Shown piece by piece: positions 1 to 6,128 of a DNA stretch of 9,795 bases. Where the stretch lies: positions 1-9,795 of the forward strand of contig JASIGD010000272.1 of assembly GCA_030045295.1 (NCBI GenBank). Direction: 5' to 3'. A model generated the notes under the pieces. That model saw nothing but the letters and a program-made list of their open reading frames with translations, ran no database searches and had not been told where the DNA came from. Made by a program: the position numbers and the translations under genes. Every line of letters begins with the position of its first letter. Position 1 is the first letter of the stretch. This DNA is from Streptosporangiaceae bacterium (GTDB taxonomy: Bacteria > Actinomycetota > Actinomycetes > Streptosporangiales > Streptosporangiaceae).

Positions 1-935
1 GAATTGCGAGCTAGCCGGGCTACCTCCGGCACGGTCAGGCTGGCCGCTTGCTGCGCCGCGGCCAGGTTCTCGTTCACGTACGCGCCGAAGTACGCCGGGT
101 CGTCGGAGTTCACCGTGGCCCGCAAGGACCGGTCGAGCATGACCTTGAGCTCGGCTGCCTTCAGGCCGTCGGTCACCCACCGGTTGGAGACCGGGCACAC
201 CGTCAGGCCGATGCCGTCGCGGCCCAGCCGTGCCATGAGCGCGTCGTCCTCGACGCAGTTGACGCCGTGGTCGATCCGCTCGACCCCGATGTCGTCCAGG
301 CACTGCCAGATGTGGCGGACCGAGTCGTCCTGGTCGACATCGCAGTGCATGGTGAGGCGGTAACCCTCCCCGCGAGCCCGGTCAAAGACCTGCCTGAACT
401 TCACCGGCGGATTGTCCCTCTCGTCCGAGTCGAGCCCGACCCCGACGATCTTGTCCCGGTGCGGCAGCGACTCCTCGAGGGTCCTCATCGCGGAGTCCGC
501 GGGCATGTCCCGCAGGAAGCACATGATGAGCTGGACGCGCAGGCCGAGGCCGGCCTGCGCGTCCAGCCGGGCGCGGTGCAGCCCGCCGATGACCGTCTCG
601 AACGCGATCCCGCGGCTGGTGTGCGCCTGCGGGTCGAAAAAGACCTCGGCGTAGACCACGTTCTGGGCGCTGGCCCTGCGGAAATAAGCCATGGCGAGGT
701 CGTAGAAGTCCTGCTCGCGGCGGAGCACCGACATGCCCTCGTAGTACGCGGCCAGGAAGGAGGCAAGGTCGGTGAAGGCATACCCGGCCCGCATGTCGGC
801 GGCGGAGGCGTAGGGCAGGGCAACGCCGTTGCGCGCCGCCAGCGCGAACTTGAGCTCGGGCTCCAGCGTGCCCTCGACGTGCAGGTGCAGCTCCGCCTTG
901 GGCAGGCGGTCGATAAGTGCCGCGATGTCGCTCAT
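1..935 (-). CDS. Adenine/adenosine deaminase-like amidohydrolase (partial, 3' end outside window)
   Basis: This is an adenosine/adenine deaminase family protein, a metal-dependent TIM-barrel hydrolase; relatives remove the 6-amino group of adenine or adenosine in purine salvage in the cytoplasm. 311 codons are present and family members run to roughly 330-345, so only the C-terminal tail is missing. Visible motifs are the metal-binding HLHVEG (H17, H19), an adenine-deaminase-like stretch FFDPQAHTSRG (about 99-109), IDHG with the expected catalytic His (H223), and NSDDPAYF with the paired aspartates (D278, D279). The usual HAGE motif reads HCDV (197-200), so the normal proton-shuttling Glu is not in place and the substrate may differ from adenine. 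The ATG at 935 is chosen because AGGTGA lies 7 nt upstream. It follows the NCS1 permease by 54 nt on the same strand, so the two are probably one operon. Family is secure; exact substrate is not. Confidence 0.9.
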   Translation of the reverse strand, partial: MSDIAALIDRLPKAELHLHVEGTLEPELKFALAARNGVALPYASAADMRAGYAFTDLASFLAAYYEGMSVLRREQDFYDLAMAYFRRASAQNVVYAEVFFDPQAHTSRGIAFETVIGGLHRARLDAQAGLGLRVQLIMCFLRDMPADSAMRTLEESLPHRDKIVGVGLDSDERDNPPVKFRQVFDRARGEGYRLTMHCDVDQDDSVRHIWQCLDDIGVERIDHGVNCVEDDALMARLGRDGIGLTVCPVSNRWVTDGLKAAELKVMLDRSLRATVNSDDPAYFGAYVNENLAAAQQAASLTVPEVARLARN

Positions 936-939
936 GGCG

Positions 940-963
940 TGGTCACCTGGCCTGGTCGCCTGG
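940..963 (-). repeat. Duplicated ribosome-binding segment ahead of the deaminase
   Basis: On the minus strand the 11-mer CCAGGYGACCA occurs twice with a 13-nt period (963-953 and 950-940), differing at one base. The copy next to the start contains AGGTGA, 7 nt from the ATG at 935, and acts as the plausible Shine-Dalgarno. The other copy reads AGGCGA. The repeat is seen directly; any role in tuning translation within the permease-deaminase operon is inference. Confidence 0.4.
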
Positions 964-989
964 CCCGGTCCGGCGTATCTGCGGCGACG

Positions 990-2465
990 TCAGGCGCGGG
1001 CGGTCTGCTCTCCCTCCCGCCGCACGCCGCGGCCGGCCAGCACCAGGTAGACCAGGGAGCCGACCACGATGCCGAGCGCCCAGCTGAAGTCCCCGCCGGC
1101 CAGGCCGGGGAAGTGGTTGGAGATCGGCCCGATGTAGGACGGGAAGTCGGACAGCGCGTTGATCCACATCAGCGCGGCGACCATGCCGACTACCTGGGCG
1201 ATGATGGCCGGCCAGTGGATCCCGCCGTTACGCCAGTACAGCCCGTCGCGATTCGACCGCAGCGCCAGCGGATCGTACCTGCGGCGGCGCAGCAGCCAGT
1301 CCGTGATCAAGATGCCGAACCAGGGCGCCAGCCATACCACGATGTACAGCAGGAACCCGGAGAAGTCCTTGTAGAAGTTCCCGTGGAACAAGATGATCCC
1401 GGTGACCACCGCGCACACCACGGTGTCGATGATGACCGCGCCCCAGCGGCGTACCGGCACGCCCAGCGCCTGCAGGGTGACGCCGGAGGAGTACATGTCG
1501 ATGGTGTTGATCGCGAGAAGCTGGAAGATCGCGAAGATCAGGAACGGGGTCACGAACCAGTCGGGGAACGACTGCGGCACCCCGATCTGCGTGATCCCCA
1601 CCGTCTTGGACGTGATCGTGAAGGCGAAGACGCCCAGCAGCTCCAGGACGATCGACGGGACCGCGCCGCCGAGCGTCGCGGCCCAGAACGTCCGGGGCAT
1701 GGGGGTGGTACGCGGCAGGTACCGCGAGTAGTCGTTGCCGTTCTCGGTCCAGCCCAGGCCGCCGACCGAGATGATCAGGACCAGCGCGGTGGTCCACACC
1801 GCGAACGAGACCGGCTTGGCGTGGAACGTGGACAGGTGCAGCCGGTTGAAGGTGAACCCGGCCAGCACCGCGAAGAACACGATGAAGACGTAGGCCAGCC
1901 AGCGCAGCACCTTGCTGATCGTGGCGTGGCCCAGCAGCGGCACGATCATCTGGACGAGGGCCGCGATGATGATCACGACGATCTTGGCGGCCGTGTTGAG
2001 GCTGGTCCCGTGGATAGCGAACAGCAGGATCACGGTCGCGACCACGAAGTAGATACCCTCGATCTCGAATCCGACCTGGGTAAGCCAGTTGAACAGCGCC
2101 ACCATCCGGTTGCCGTTCTGGCCGAACGGCGCCCGGCTGACCATGAATGCGGTGGTGCCCGTCTGCGGGCCCTGCAGGCTCGCGAAGCCCAGCAGCGCGT
2201 AGAACAGGTTGCCGATCAGGATCACGGCCACCGCCTGCAGTACCGACAGGCCGAAGAACATGATCAGCGTGCCGTAGAAAAAGAACTCCACGTTGAACAC
2301 CGCGCCGGCCCACAGCCAGAACAACCCGGAGGGCCGCATCTTGCGCTCGGCGTCGGGGATCAGCTCGATCCCGCGCTGTTCGATTTTGAAGGCGGCGTAC
2401 TCCTGCGGCACCTCCTCCAGGCTCCGCGATCTGCCGTGCCTGCCCGCGACGGTGTCGCCACTCAT
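990..2465 (-). CDS. NCS1-family nucleobase:cation symporter (cytosine/purine permease)
   Basis: This is an integral membrane transporter of the nucleobase:cation symporter-1 family, which imports cytosine, purines, allantoin, hydantoins or related compounds with H+ or Na+. The 491 residues match the usual family length. After a hydrophilic N-terminus (1-45) comes a series of hydrophobic segments consistent with about 12 helices, for example about 46-72, 74-97, 131-150, 161-178, 188-204, 220-236, 264-283, 303-322, 341-360, 368-390, 417-436 and 460-477. The conserved loop GPQTGTTAFMVSRAPFG is at 99-115 and NDYSRYLP at 244-251, both typical of bacterial NCS1 proteins. The ATG at 2465 has GGAG 6 nt upstream. 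It is the first gene of a likely operon with the deaminase-like gene, which suggests that the imported base is then deaminated. The substrate cannot be assigned from the sequence; CodB-like (cytosine) and PucI-like (allantoin) transporters are both in this family. Confidence 0.95.
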   Translation of the reverse strand: MSGDTVAGRHGRSRSLEEVPQEYAAFKIEQRGIELIPDAERKMRPSGLFWLWAGAVFNVEFFFYGTLIMFFGLSVLQAVAVILIGNLFYALLGFASLQGPQTGTTAFMVSRAPFGQNGNRMVALFNWLTQVGFEIEGIYFVVATVILLFAIHGTSLNTAAKIVVIIIAALVQMIVPLLGHATISKVLRWLAYVFIVFFAVLAGFTFNRLHLSTFHAKPVSFAVWTTALVLIISVGGLGWTENGNDYSRYLPRTTPMPRTFWAATLGGAVPSIVLELLGVFAFTITSKTVGITQIGVPQSFPDWFVTPFLIFAIFQLLAINTIDMYSSGVTLQALGVPVRRWGAVIIDTVVCAVVTGIILFHGNFYKDFSGFLLYIVVWLAPWFGILITDWLLRRRRYDPLALRSNRDGLYWRNGGIHWPAIIAQVVGMVAALMWINALSDFPSYIGPISNHFPGLAGGDFSWALGIVVGSLVYLVLAGRGVRREGEQTARA

Positions 2466-2534
2466 TTGTCACTCCAATGGCTGGGGGGTGCCTATGGGAT
2501 GATGCCTGGCCCACGATCTTGCACGTCTCCGGTA

Positions 2535-2563
2535 AACATACGGTTTCAGTCGCGTAATGAACA
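2535..2563 (-). promoter_or_regulatory. Candidate promoter for the permease-deaminase operon
   Basis: Reading the minus strand, TATGTT (2540-2535, 4 of 6 matches to TATAAT) lies 17 nt after TGTTCA (2563-2558, only 3 of 6 to TTGACA). The spacing is ideal and would place the transcript start near 2528, about 60 nt before the permease ATG. The -35 is poor, so this is a candidate only. I see no purine-riboswitch-like core in the leader. Confidence 0.3.
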
Positions 2564-2565
2564 GA

Positions 2566-2577
2566 CACGACATCGTG
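2566..2577. promoter_or_regulatory. Short palindrome, possible operator
   Basis: CACGA-CA-TCGTG is a perfect 5-bp inverted repeat with a 2-nt centre. It lies immediately upstream of the candidate -35 of the permease promoter, a position where a dimeric regulator could bind. Such a short palindrome is easily found by chance in GC-rich DNA, and no matching regulator gene is present in the window. Confidence 0.2.
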
Positions 2578-3086
2578 GTACTGATGAGACCTGGTTTGCA
2601 GAAAAGCACTTGTCGGCTGCCTGCGGCTGGCAACACGCCACGTCAGAAGGTCCGGACCAAGCCGACGACGGCCCGCCGGCCAGGAAACCTGAACGCGGCA
2701 GATCTCCGACGCCGCGGGCGCCCTCGCGAGCCCGGCTACGGGGTTGGGGACGGCTCAGGGCACGCACAACCCGCGCAAGACGGGCCGGTGGCAGGCAACC
2801 CCGTCGGGGGCAACAGCGGGCACGGAGGTCGCGGCGGATGCGGCCAGGACCGGCGGACGGGGTGACCGGCAGGTCGCGGCGGGCGAGGTCGGGCAAGCGG
2901 CAGTCCTCGCTAGGACCTTTGCTCGCACCACGGCGACCGGCTACGTCACCACGGATCATCACCGTTTCGCCGGATTGAGCGAAATGACATGAGCCATTGG
3001 TATGAGAGCAGACATTTTGCCGGAGAAACGACGGCTGACGGCCTTCGGAGGCCTATTCGCCGGCTTTATCTCGACTTTTCCCAACG

Positions 3087-3121
3087 CATAGCGAGGCGGG
3101 CGAATCACCACTAACATGCCG
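3087..3121 (+). promoter_or_regulatory. Two-box element shared with the second STAND gene leader (copy 1)
   Basis: CATAGCG (3087-3093) and CATGCCG (3115-3121) are separated by exactly 21 nt. The same two 7-mers with the same 21-nt spacing occur at 5981-6015 ahead of the paralogous gene. In both places CCTGA follows within 5-7 nt. The spacer itself is not conserved. This could be a shared control site inherited with the duplication, such as a promoter or regulator-binding region, but the copies lie at different distances from their GTG starts (207 and 113 nt). Confidence 0.3.
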
Positions 3122-3328
3122 TTATACCTGACTGTGCTGCACGTGCAGGATGGTGCCCGCAGCGACCTCACGGACGCAGCGCCGCGTGAAGCCGTCGGTG
3201 CGGGATCGCGTGTCGTCGTGAGCGCCCATGATCGGGGGGTAGCGGCCGCTCGCGCCTGGAGGACTTGGCAGCGGCCGAGCCAGGATCGCCTGCTGGCCGC
3301 CGGGGCATCGCGGGAGAGTGCTGTCACC

Positions 3329-5818
3329 GTGGTCGCGCAGCGCGGCGGAGCGCCGCTAGCGTCACCGGTCCTGTGGTCAGGACTCATCCCGCTGCCCGCA
3401 GACCCTTATCTCCGCCGGGTAGAGACCGGGAGCGACCTGACCGCCGGCCTGGTCCCCGGCGAGACCGTGGTGCTGACCCAGGGCGAGGAGACCGCATCGG
3501 CGCCCGCCGCCCAGGGCGGCACCGGCAAGACGCAGCTCGCCGTGGACTTCGCGCGCACCCTGCGGAACACCCAGGCCGTGCAGGTCTTCGTCTGGGTCAC
3601 CGCGACCAGCCGGGAGGCGATCATCAGCGGGTTCGCGCAGGCGGCGGGCGTGGTCGGCGCGGGGGACCCGGACCAGGGCGCCGAGGACGCCGCGGCCCGT
3701 TTCGTCGCCTGGCTGACGCGCACCGCGCGCCCGTGGGCGCTGGTCATCGACGATCTCGCCGACCCCGCCGATCTCGAGGGGTTCTGGCCCGCCGGCCCGG
3801 CCGGGCAGGTCGTGATCACCACCCGGCTGACCGGTGCTGCGCTCAGCTCCGGGGCCGCGCTGAGCGCGGCGGCGGCGCGCGGCCTGAAGATCGTCCCGGT
3901 CGGCGGGTTCAGCCGCCGCGAGGCGCTGTCCTACCTCGGCTCCAGGCTCACCGACGATCCCGACCAGCGGATCGAGGCTCTCGACCTGGGTGAGGACCTC
4001 GACGGGCTGCCGCTGGGCCTGGCCCAGGCGGCCGCCGTGATGAACGTGACGGGGCTGAGCTGCCGCGAGTACCGCGTGCAGCTCGGCGAGCGGCGCAAGC
4101 ACATGTCCGGCGTCTCGGTCGAGGGCGTATCCGCGGCGGTCCTGGCCACCTGGTCGCTCGCGGCCGAGTGCGCGCACGAGCTTGCCCCCTCCGGCCTGGC
4201 GTGGCCGGCCCTCGCGCTGGCCGGCATGCTCGATCCGCACGGGATCCCCGGCGCCGCGCTCACCAGCCCGGCGGCGTGCGGTTACGTCACGGGCCGGGCG
4301 AGCGCCGCGGTAGCGGCGGATCAGAACCTGGCCCGGGCCGCCGTCACCAACCTGGCCCGGGCCGGCCTGGTCAGCATCGACCCCGCGGACCCGATCCGGA
4401 CGGTGCGGATGCACAGCTGCGTCCAGGCCGCCGTGCGCGCCTACCTGCCACCCGCGGACCTGGAGCAGGTGCTGGTCGCCGCCGCGGACGCTCTGGTTCA
4501 GACGTGGCCAGAACCAGGCAGTGGGGTGCAGGCCCGCCGCGGGCCAGCTGAGGCGGCCCAGCTCGAGGCGGCCTGCCGCGACTGCGCGGCCAGCCTGCGC
4601 GCGGCCGAGGGCACGCAGGATGCGCTGTGGCAGCCGGAGGCCCATCCGCTGCTGTTCCGCGCGGGCCGCAGCCTGGAAGACGGCGGGCTCACCGATTCCG
4701 CCATCGCGTACTGGCAGTCCGTGGCGGCGGGCTGCGCCCGCAGGCTCGGTCCCGGGCACGCCAACGCGGTAGCGGCCCGCGACAGGCTCGCCGTGGCCTA
4801 CGAGACGGCGGGCCGCTCCGGTGAGGCGATCGAGGCGTTCCAGAACACCCTGGCCGACCGGGAGCGGAATTTCGGGCCCGAGCACCCCGACACGATCGCG
4901 ACTCGCATCCGGCTGGCGCACGCTTACTCCAGCGGCGGAAGGCCGGCCGAGGCCATGGCGCTGTATGAGCAGACGGTGGCCGACTCCAGCCAGCAGCTCG
5001 GCCTCGGGCATCCGGTCACCATGGCCGCGCGGGCGGGCCTGGCCGCCGCTTACCAGGGCGCCGCCTTGAACAAGGAATCGCTCACCGCGCATCAGATGCT
5101 GGCCACCGACGCGGAGCGGCTGCTCGGCGCGGTGCACCCCACCACGCTGGCGGCGCGGGACAGCCTGGCCGCCGCGTTCTTGGCCAGCGGGCAGTCCAAG
5201 GAGGCGATCGAGCACTACAAGGGGCTGCTGGCGGACTACGAGGCGATGGGCGGCGCGGATCATCCGGACGCCATCGCGGCGCGCGCGAACCTGGCCTCGG
5301 CGTTCCGCCGCGGGGGCAAGCTGAAAGACGCGATCGCGCAGTACAAGCGGGTGGTCGAGGACCGGGAGCGGACCGCGGCCGCGGACCACCCGGACACGAT
5401 CACGGCGCGCGCCAACCTCGCGTTCGCCTACCGCAGCGCCGGGCAACTGCGCGAGGCGATCCCGGTCTACGAGGGCACCCTGGCCGACCGGGAACGGGTG
5501 CAGGGACCGGATCACGCGGACACGCGGACTGCGCGCTGCAACCTAGCCTCCGCCTACCAGCAGGTCGGCCGGCTGTCCGACGCCATCGCCGGGTACGAGC
5601 ACGCGCTGGCCGACTGCGAGCGGCTGCTCGGCCCCGGGGACCTGGAAACGCTGACCATCCGGTCCAGCCTGGCCGCGGCCCACTTCGCGGACGGCCGCCT
5701 GATGGAGGTGGTCACGGTGCTGCGGCGCACCCTTGACGACAGCCAGCGTTACCTCGGCCCGGATCACCCGATGACCCAGACGGTACGGGACAACCTCGAG
5801 GCCGCGACCGGGACATGA
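3329..5818 (+). CDS. STAND NTPase (NB-ARC-like) with eight C-terminal TPR units, paralog 1
   Basis: A predicted cytoplasmic 829-residue signal-transduction ATPase whose function is not known. From the GTG start, residues 1-50 are a short conserved segment (SGLIPLPADPYL at about 17-28) with no recognisable effector domain. The NTPase follows: Walker A QGGTGKT (62-68), Walker B ALVIDDL (137-143), TTRL (164-167) and GLPLGLAQ (226-233). A winged-helix-like part ends at MHS (361-363), where STAND proteins carry an MHD-type motif. From 473 to 808 there are eight 42-residue TPR units of the kinesin-light-chain type with no indels, then a half unit. An Ala-rich insertion near 168-185 is absent from the paralog. 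The GTG at 3329 is preferred over the ATG at 3116 because alignment to the paralog starts there, and because the upstream extension contains a TTA codon, rare in actinomycetes, and lacks a Shine-Dalgarno. Related architectures serve as regulators or antiphage sensors; neither role is shown here. Confidence 0.9.
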   Translation: MVAQRGGAPLASPVLWSGLIPLPADPYLRRVETGSDLTAGLVPGETVVLTQGEETASAPAAQGGTGKTQLAVDFARTLRNTQAVQVFVWVTATSREAIISGFAQAAGVVGAGDPDQGAEDAAARFVAWLTRTARPWALVIDDLADPADLEGFWPAGPAGQVVITTRLTGAALSSGAALSAAAARGLKIVPVGGFSRREALSYLGSRLTDDPDQRIEALDLGEDLDGLPLGLAQAAAVMNVTGLSCREYRVQLGERRKHMSGVSVEGVSAAVLATWSLAAECAHELAPSGLAWPALALAGMLDPHGIPGAALTSPAACGYVTGRASAAVAADQNLARAAVTNLARAGLVSIDPADPIRTVRMHSCVQAAVRAYLPPADLEQVLVAAADALVQTWPEPGSGVQARRGPAEAAQLEAACRDCAASLRAAEGTQDALWQPEAHPLLFRAGRSLEDGGLTDSAIAYWQSVAAGCARRLGPGHANAVAARDRLAVAYETAGRSGEAIEAFQNTLADRERNFGPEHPDTIATRIRLAHAYSSGGRPAEAMALYEQTVADSSQQLGLGHPVTMAARAGLAAAYQGAALNKESLTAHQMLATDAERLLGAVHPTTLAARDSLAAAFLASGQSKEAIEHYKGLLADYEAMGGADHPDAIAARANLASAFRRGGKLKDAIAQYKRVVEDRERTAAADHPDTITARANLAFAYRSAGQLREAIPVYEGTLADRERVQGPDHADTRTARCNLASAYQQVGRLSDAIAGYEHALADCERLLGPGDLETLTIRSSLAAAHFADGRLMEVVTVLRRTLDDSQRYLGPDHPMTQTVRDNLEAATGT
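4745..5752 (+). repeat. Eight tandem 126-bp TPR-coding units in STAND paralog 1
   Basis: The DNA is an uninterrupted series of eight 126-bp units (1008 bp), each coding a 42-residue helix pair. Each unit has a linker such as GPDHPDT, helix A of the form AARxxLAxAYxxAGR, and helix B of the form EAIxxYExxLADRER. Unit boundaries by the first residue (GTG numbering) are 473, 515, 557, 599, 641, 683, 725 and 767. The third unit is the most divergent. A half unit follows to the stop. Such arrays normally form a superhelical surface for protein or ligand recognition. Confidence 0.85.
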
Positions 5819-5844
5819 ACCGGTTGAGCCGGACTTAACCCGGT
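5819..5844 (+). terminator. Possible hairpin terminator after STAND paralog 1
   Basis: Immediately after the TGA (5816-5818) the sequence can fold into a stem of about 10 bp, with arms starting ACCGGTTGAG and ending CTTAACCCGGT, one bulged base and one G-T wobble, closed by the loop CCGGA. No T-tract follows, so it is not a classical intrinsic terminator, although U-less hairpins are common downstream of actinomycete genes. A second GC hairpin lies at 5850-5875. Together they would separate the two STAND genes into distinct transcripts. Confidence 0.4.
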
Positions 5845-5914
5845 CCCCGCCGCGGGCCGCCTGCGACCGGCGCGGAAAAACTCATTAGGCCCGCGCTGCC
5901 GGGCGGGCGTTAGC

Positions 5915-5920
5915 TAGAAT
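5915..5920 (+). promoter_or_regulatory. Candidate -10 box for the second STAND gene leader
   Basis: TAGAAT fits the actinomycete -10 consensus TANNNT and stands out in GC-rich surroundings. A start near 5927 would give a leader of about 200 nt to the GTG at 6129 and would lie just upstream of an AGGAG (5930-5934) that serves a small ORF. No acceptable -35 is visible 16-19 nt upstream. Confidence 0.35.
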
Positions 5921-5944
5921 CTGCCCAGCAGGAGACAACACAAA

Positions 5945-5983
5945 ATGTGCCCGAATGGACACGATCCGGATCGCCGGGCACAT
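5945..5983 (+). promoter_or_regulatory. Nested inverted repeats in the leader of STAND paralog 2
   Basis: ATGTGCCCG (5945-5953) and CGGGCACAT (5975-5983) are perfect 9-bp inverted arms. The 21-nt loop contains a perfect 12-bp palindrome, CGATCCGGATCG (5962-5973). In RNA the outer stem would cover the ATG of the candidate leader ORF; in DNA the structure could be a binding site for a dimeric regulator just downstream of the candidate promoter. The structure is seen directly; the role is inference. Confidence 0.45.
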
Positions 5984-6043
5984 AGCGTGACTTATCGCGA
6001 CACATATTCATGCCGCGAGAATCCTGAATATCATGCCCAATGA
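5945..6043 (+). CDS. Candidate 32-residue leader ORF ahead of STAND paralog 2
   Basis: An ATG at 5945 is preceded by AGGAG (5930-5934) with a 10-nt gap, and the frame runs 32 codons to a TGA at 6041-6043. The peptide would be hydrophilic, rich in His, Tyr, Arg and Asp, with cysteines at 2 and 23 and no membrane segment. Only about half of its codons end in G or C, unlike the large genes around it, which argues against a long-conserved protein and fits a leader peptide or chance frame. It ends 85 nt before the GTG of the STAND gene, and its ATG is the first triplet of the left arm of an inverted repeat. I do not recognise any relative. Confidence 0.25.
   Translation: MCPNGHDPDRRAHSVTYRDTYSCRENPEYHAQ
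5981..6015 (+). promoter_or_regulatory. Two-box element shared with the first STAND gene leader (copy 2)
   Basis: CATAGCG (5981-5987) and CATGCCG (6009-6015), 21 nt apart, repeat the arrangement found at 3087-3121. The first box overlaps the right arm of the 9-bp inverted repeat and the second overlaps the left arm of the next inverted repeat, so in this leader the boxes sit between two structured elements. A further CATGCC occurs at 6032-6037. Confidence 0.3.
6004..6031 (+). promoter_or_regulatory. AT-rich inverted repeat, possible operator or RNA hairpin
   Basis: ATATTCA (6004-6010) and TGAATAT (6025-6031) are perfect 7-bp arms around a 14-nt centre. They are among the few AT-rich stretches of the window. 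The centre-to-centre distance of 21 nt (two helical turns) would suit a dimeric DNA-binding protein. The pair lies inside the candidate leader ORF and roughly 100-125 nt upstream of the STAND GTG. Confidence 0.35.
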
Positions 6044-6128
6044 GGCCTGGCTTGGGCGCTACGCGCGAGCCTGGTCTCCACGGGTCCGCGGCAGCGGACT
6101 CCAACGCAGGCAACGGAGGCTGTCGAAC

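Larger units (their letters stand above)
2466..3328. other. Divergent intergenic region without a convincing gene
   Basis: This spacer of about 860 nt separates the leftward permease from the rightward first STAND gene. Many open frames cross it, as expected at this GC content, but none has a recognisable domain with a good ribosome-binding site. The middle (about 2640-2940) is very GC-rich with only small hairpins such as CCCC-GTC-GGGG near 2804-2815. Composition becomes more AT-rich from about 2970 to 3130, as expected for a promoter region. TTGAGC (2975-2980) followed after 17 nt by TGGTAT (2998-3003) is a weak promoter candidate for the STAND gene. Two short ATG frames (2989-3114 and 3002-3091) lack Shine-Dalgarno sequences. 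The stretch 3116-3328 is in frame with the STAND gene but is probably leader. Confidence 0.6.

Noticed and set aside
2466..2600. Possible purine riboswitch ahead of the nucleobase permease
   Set aside because: No match to the conserved purine-aptamer core or to paired loop sequences could be seen in the minus-strand leader.
48..2978. A 976-codon plus-strand open frame running antisense to the permease and deaminase
   Set aside because: It is a GC-driven shadow: the composition is dominated by Arg, Asp, Gln, His and Pro, no domain is visible, and it lies exactly opposite two well-supported genes.
2989..3114. A 41-codon ORF and the overlapping 29-codon ORF at 3002-3091, the latter with a basic start and hydrophobic end resembling a small membrane peptide
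   Set aside because: Neither has a Shine-Dalgarno, they overlap in different frames, and both lie in the probable promoter region of the STAND gene. Kept only as a note.
3377..5515. A 712-codon minus-strand frame opposite STAND paralog 1, with similar frames at 5910-7343 and 7356-8591
   Set aside because: They mirror the repetitive TPR-coding DNA and show antisense periodicity, not protein motifs. The plus-strand frame carries Walker motifs and TPRs.
3329..5818. FxSxx-COOH-associated TPR protein or SARP-type regulator
   Set aside because: There is no adjacent small FxSxx-type ORF. The N-terminus lacks a DNA-binding or bacterial transcriptional activator domain.
5850..5880. GC hairpin followed by AAAAA, considered as an intrinsic terminator
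   Set aside because: The plus strand has an A-run, not a T-run, after the stem, and on the minus strand the T-run would come before the stem. It can support the preceding hairpin but is not a canonical terminator.
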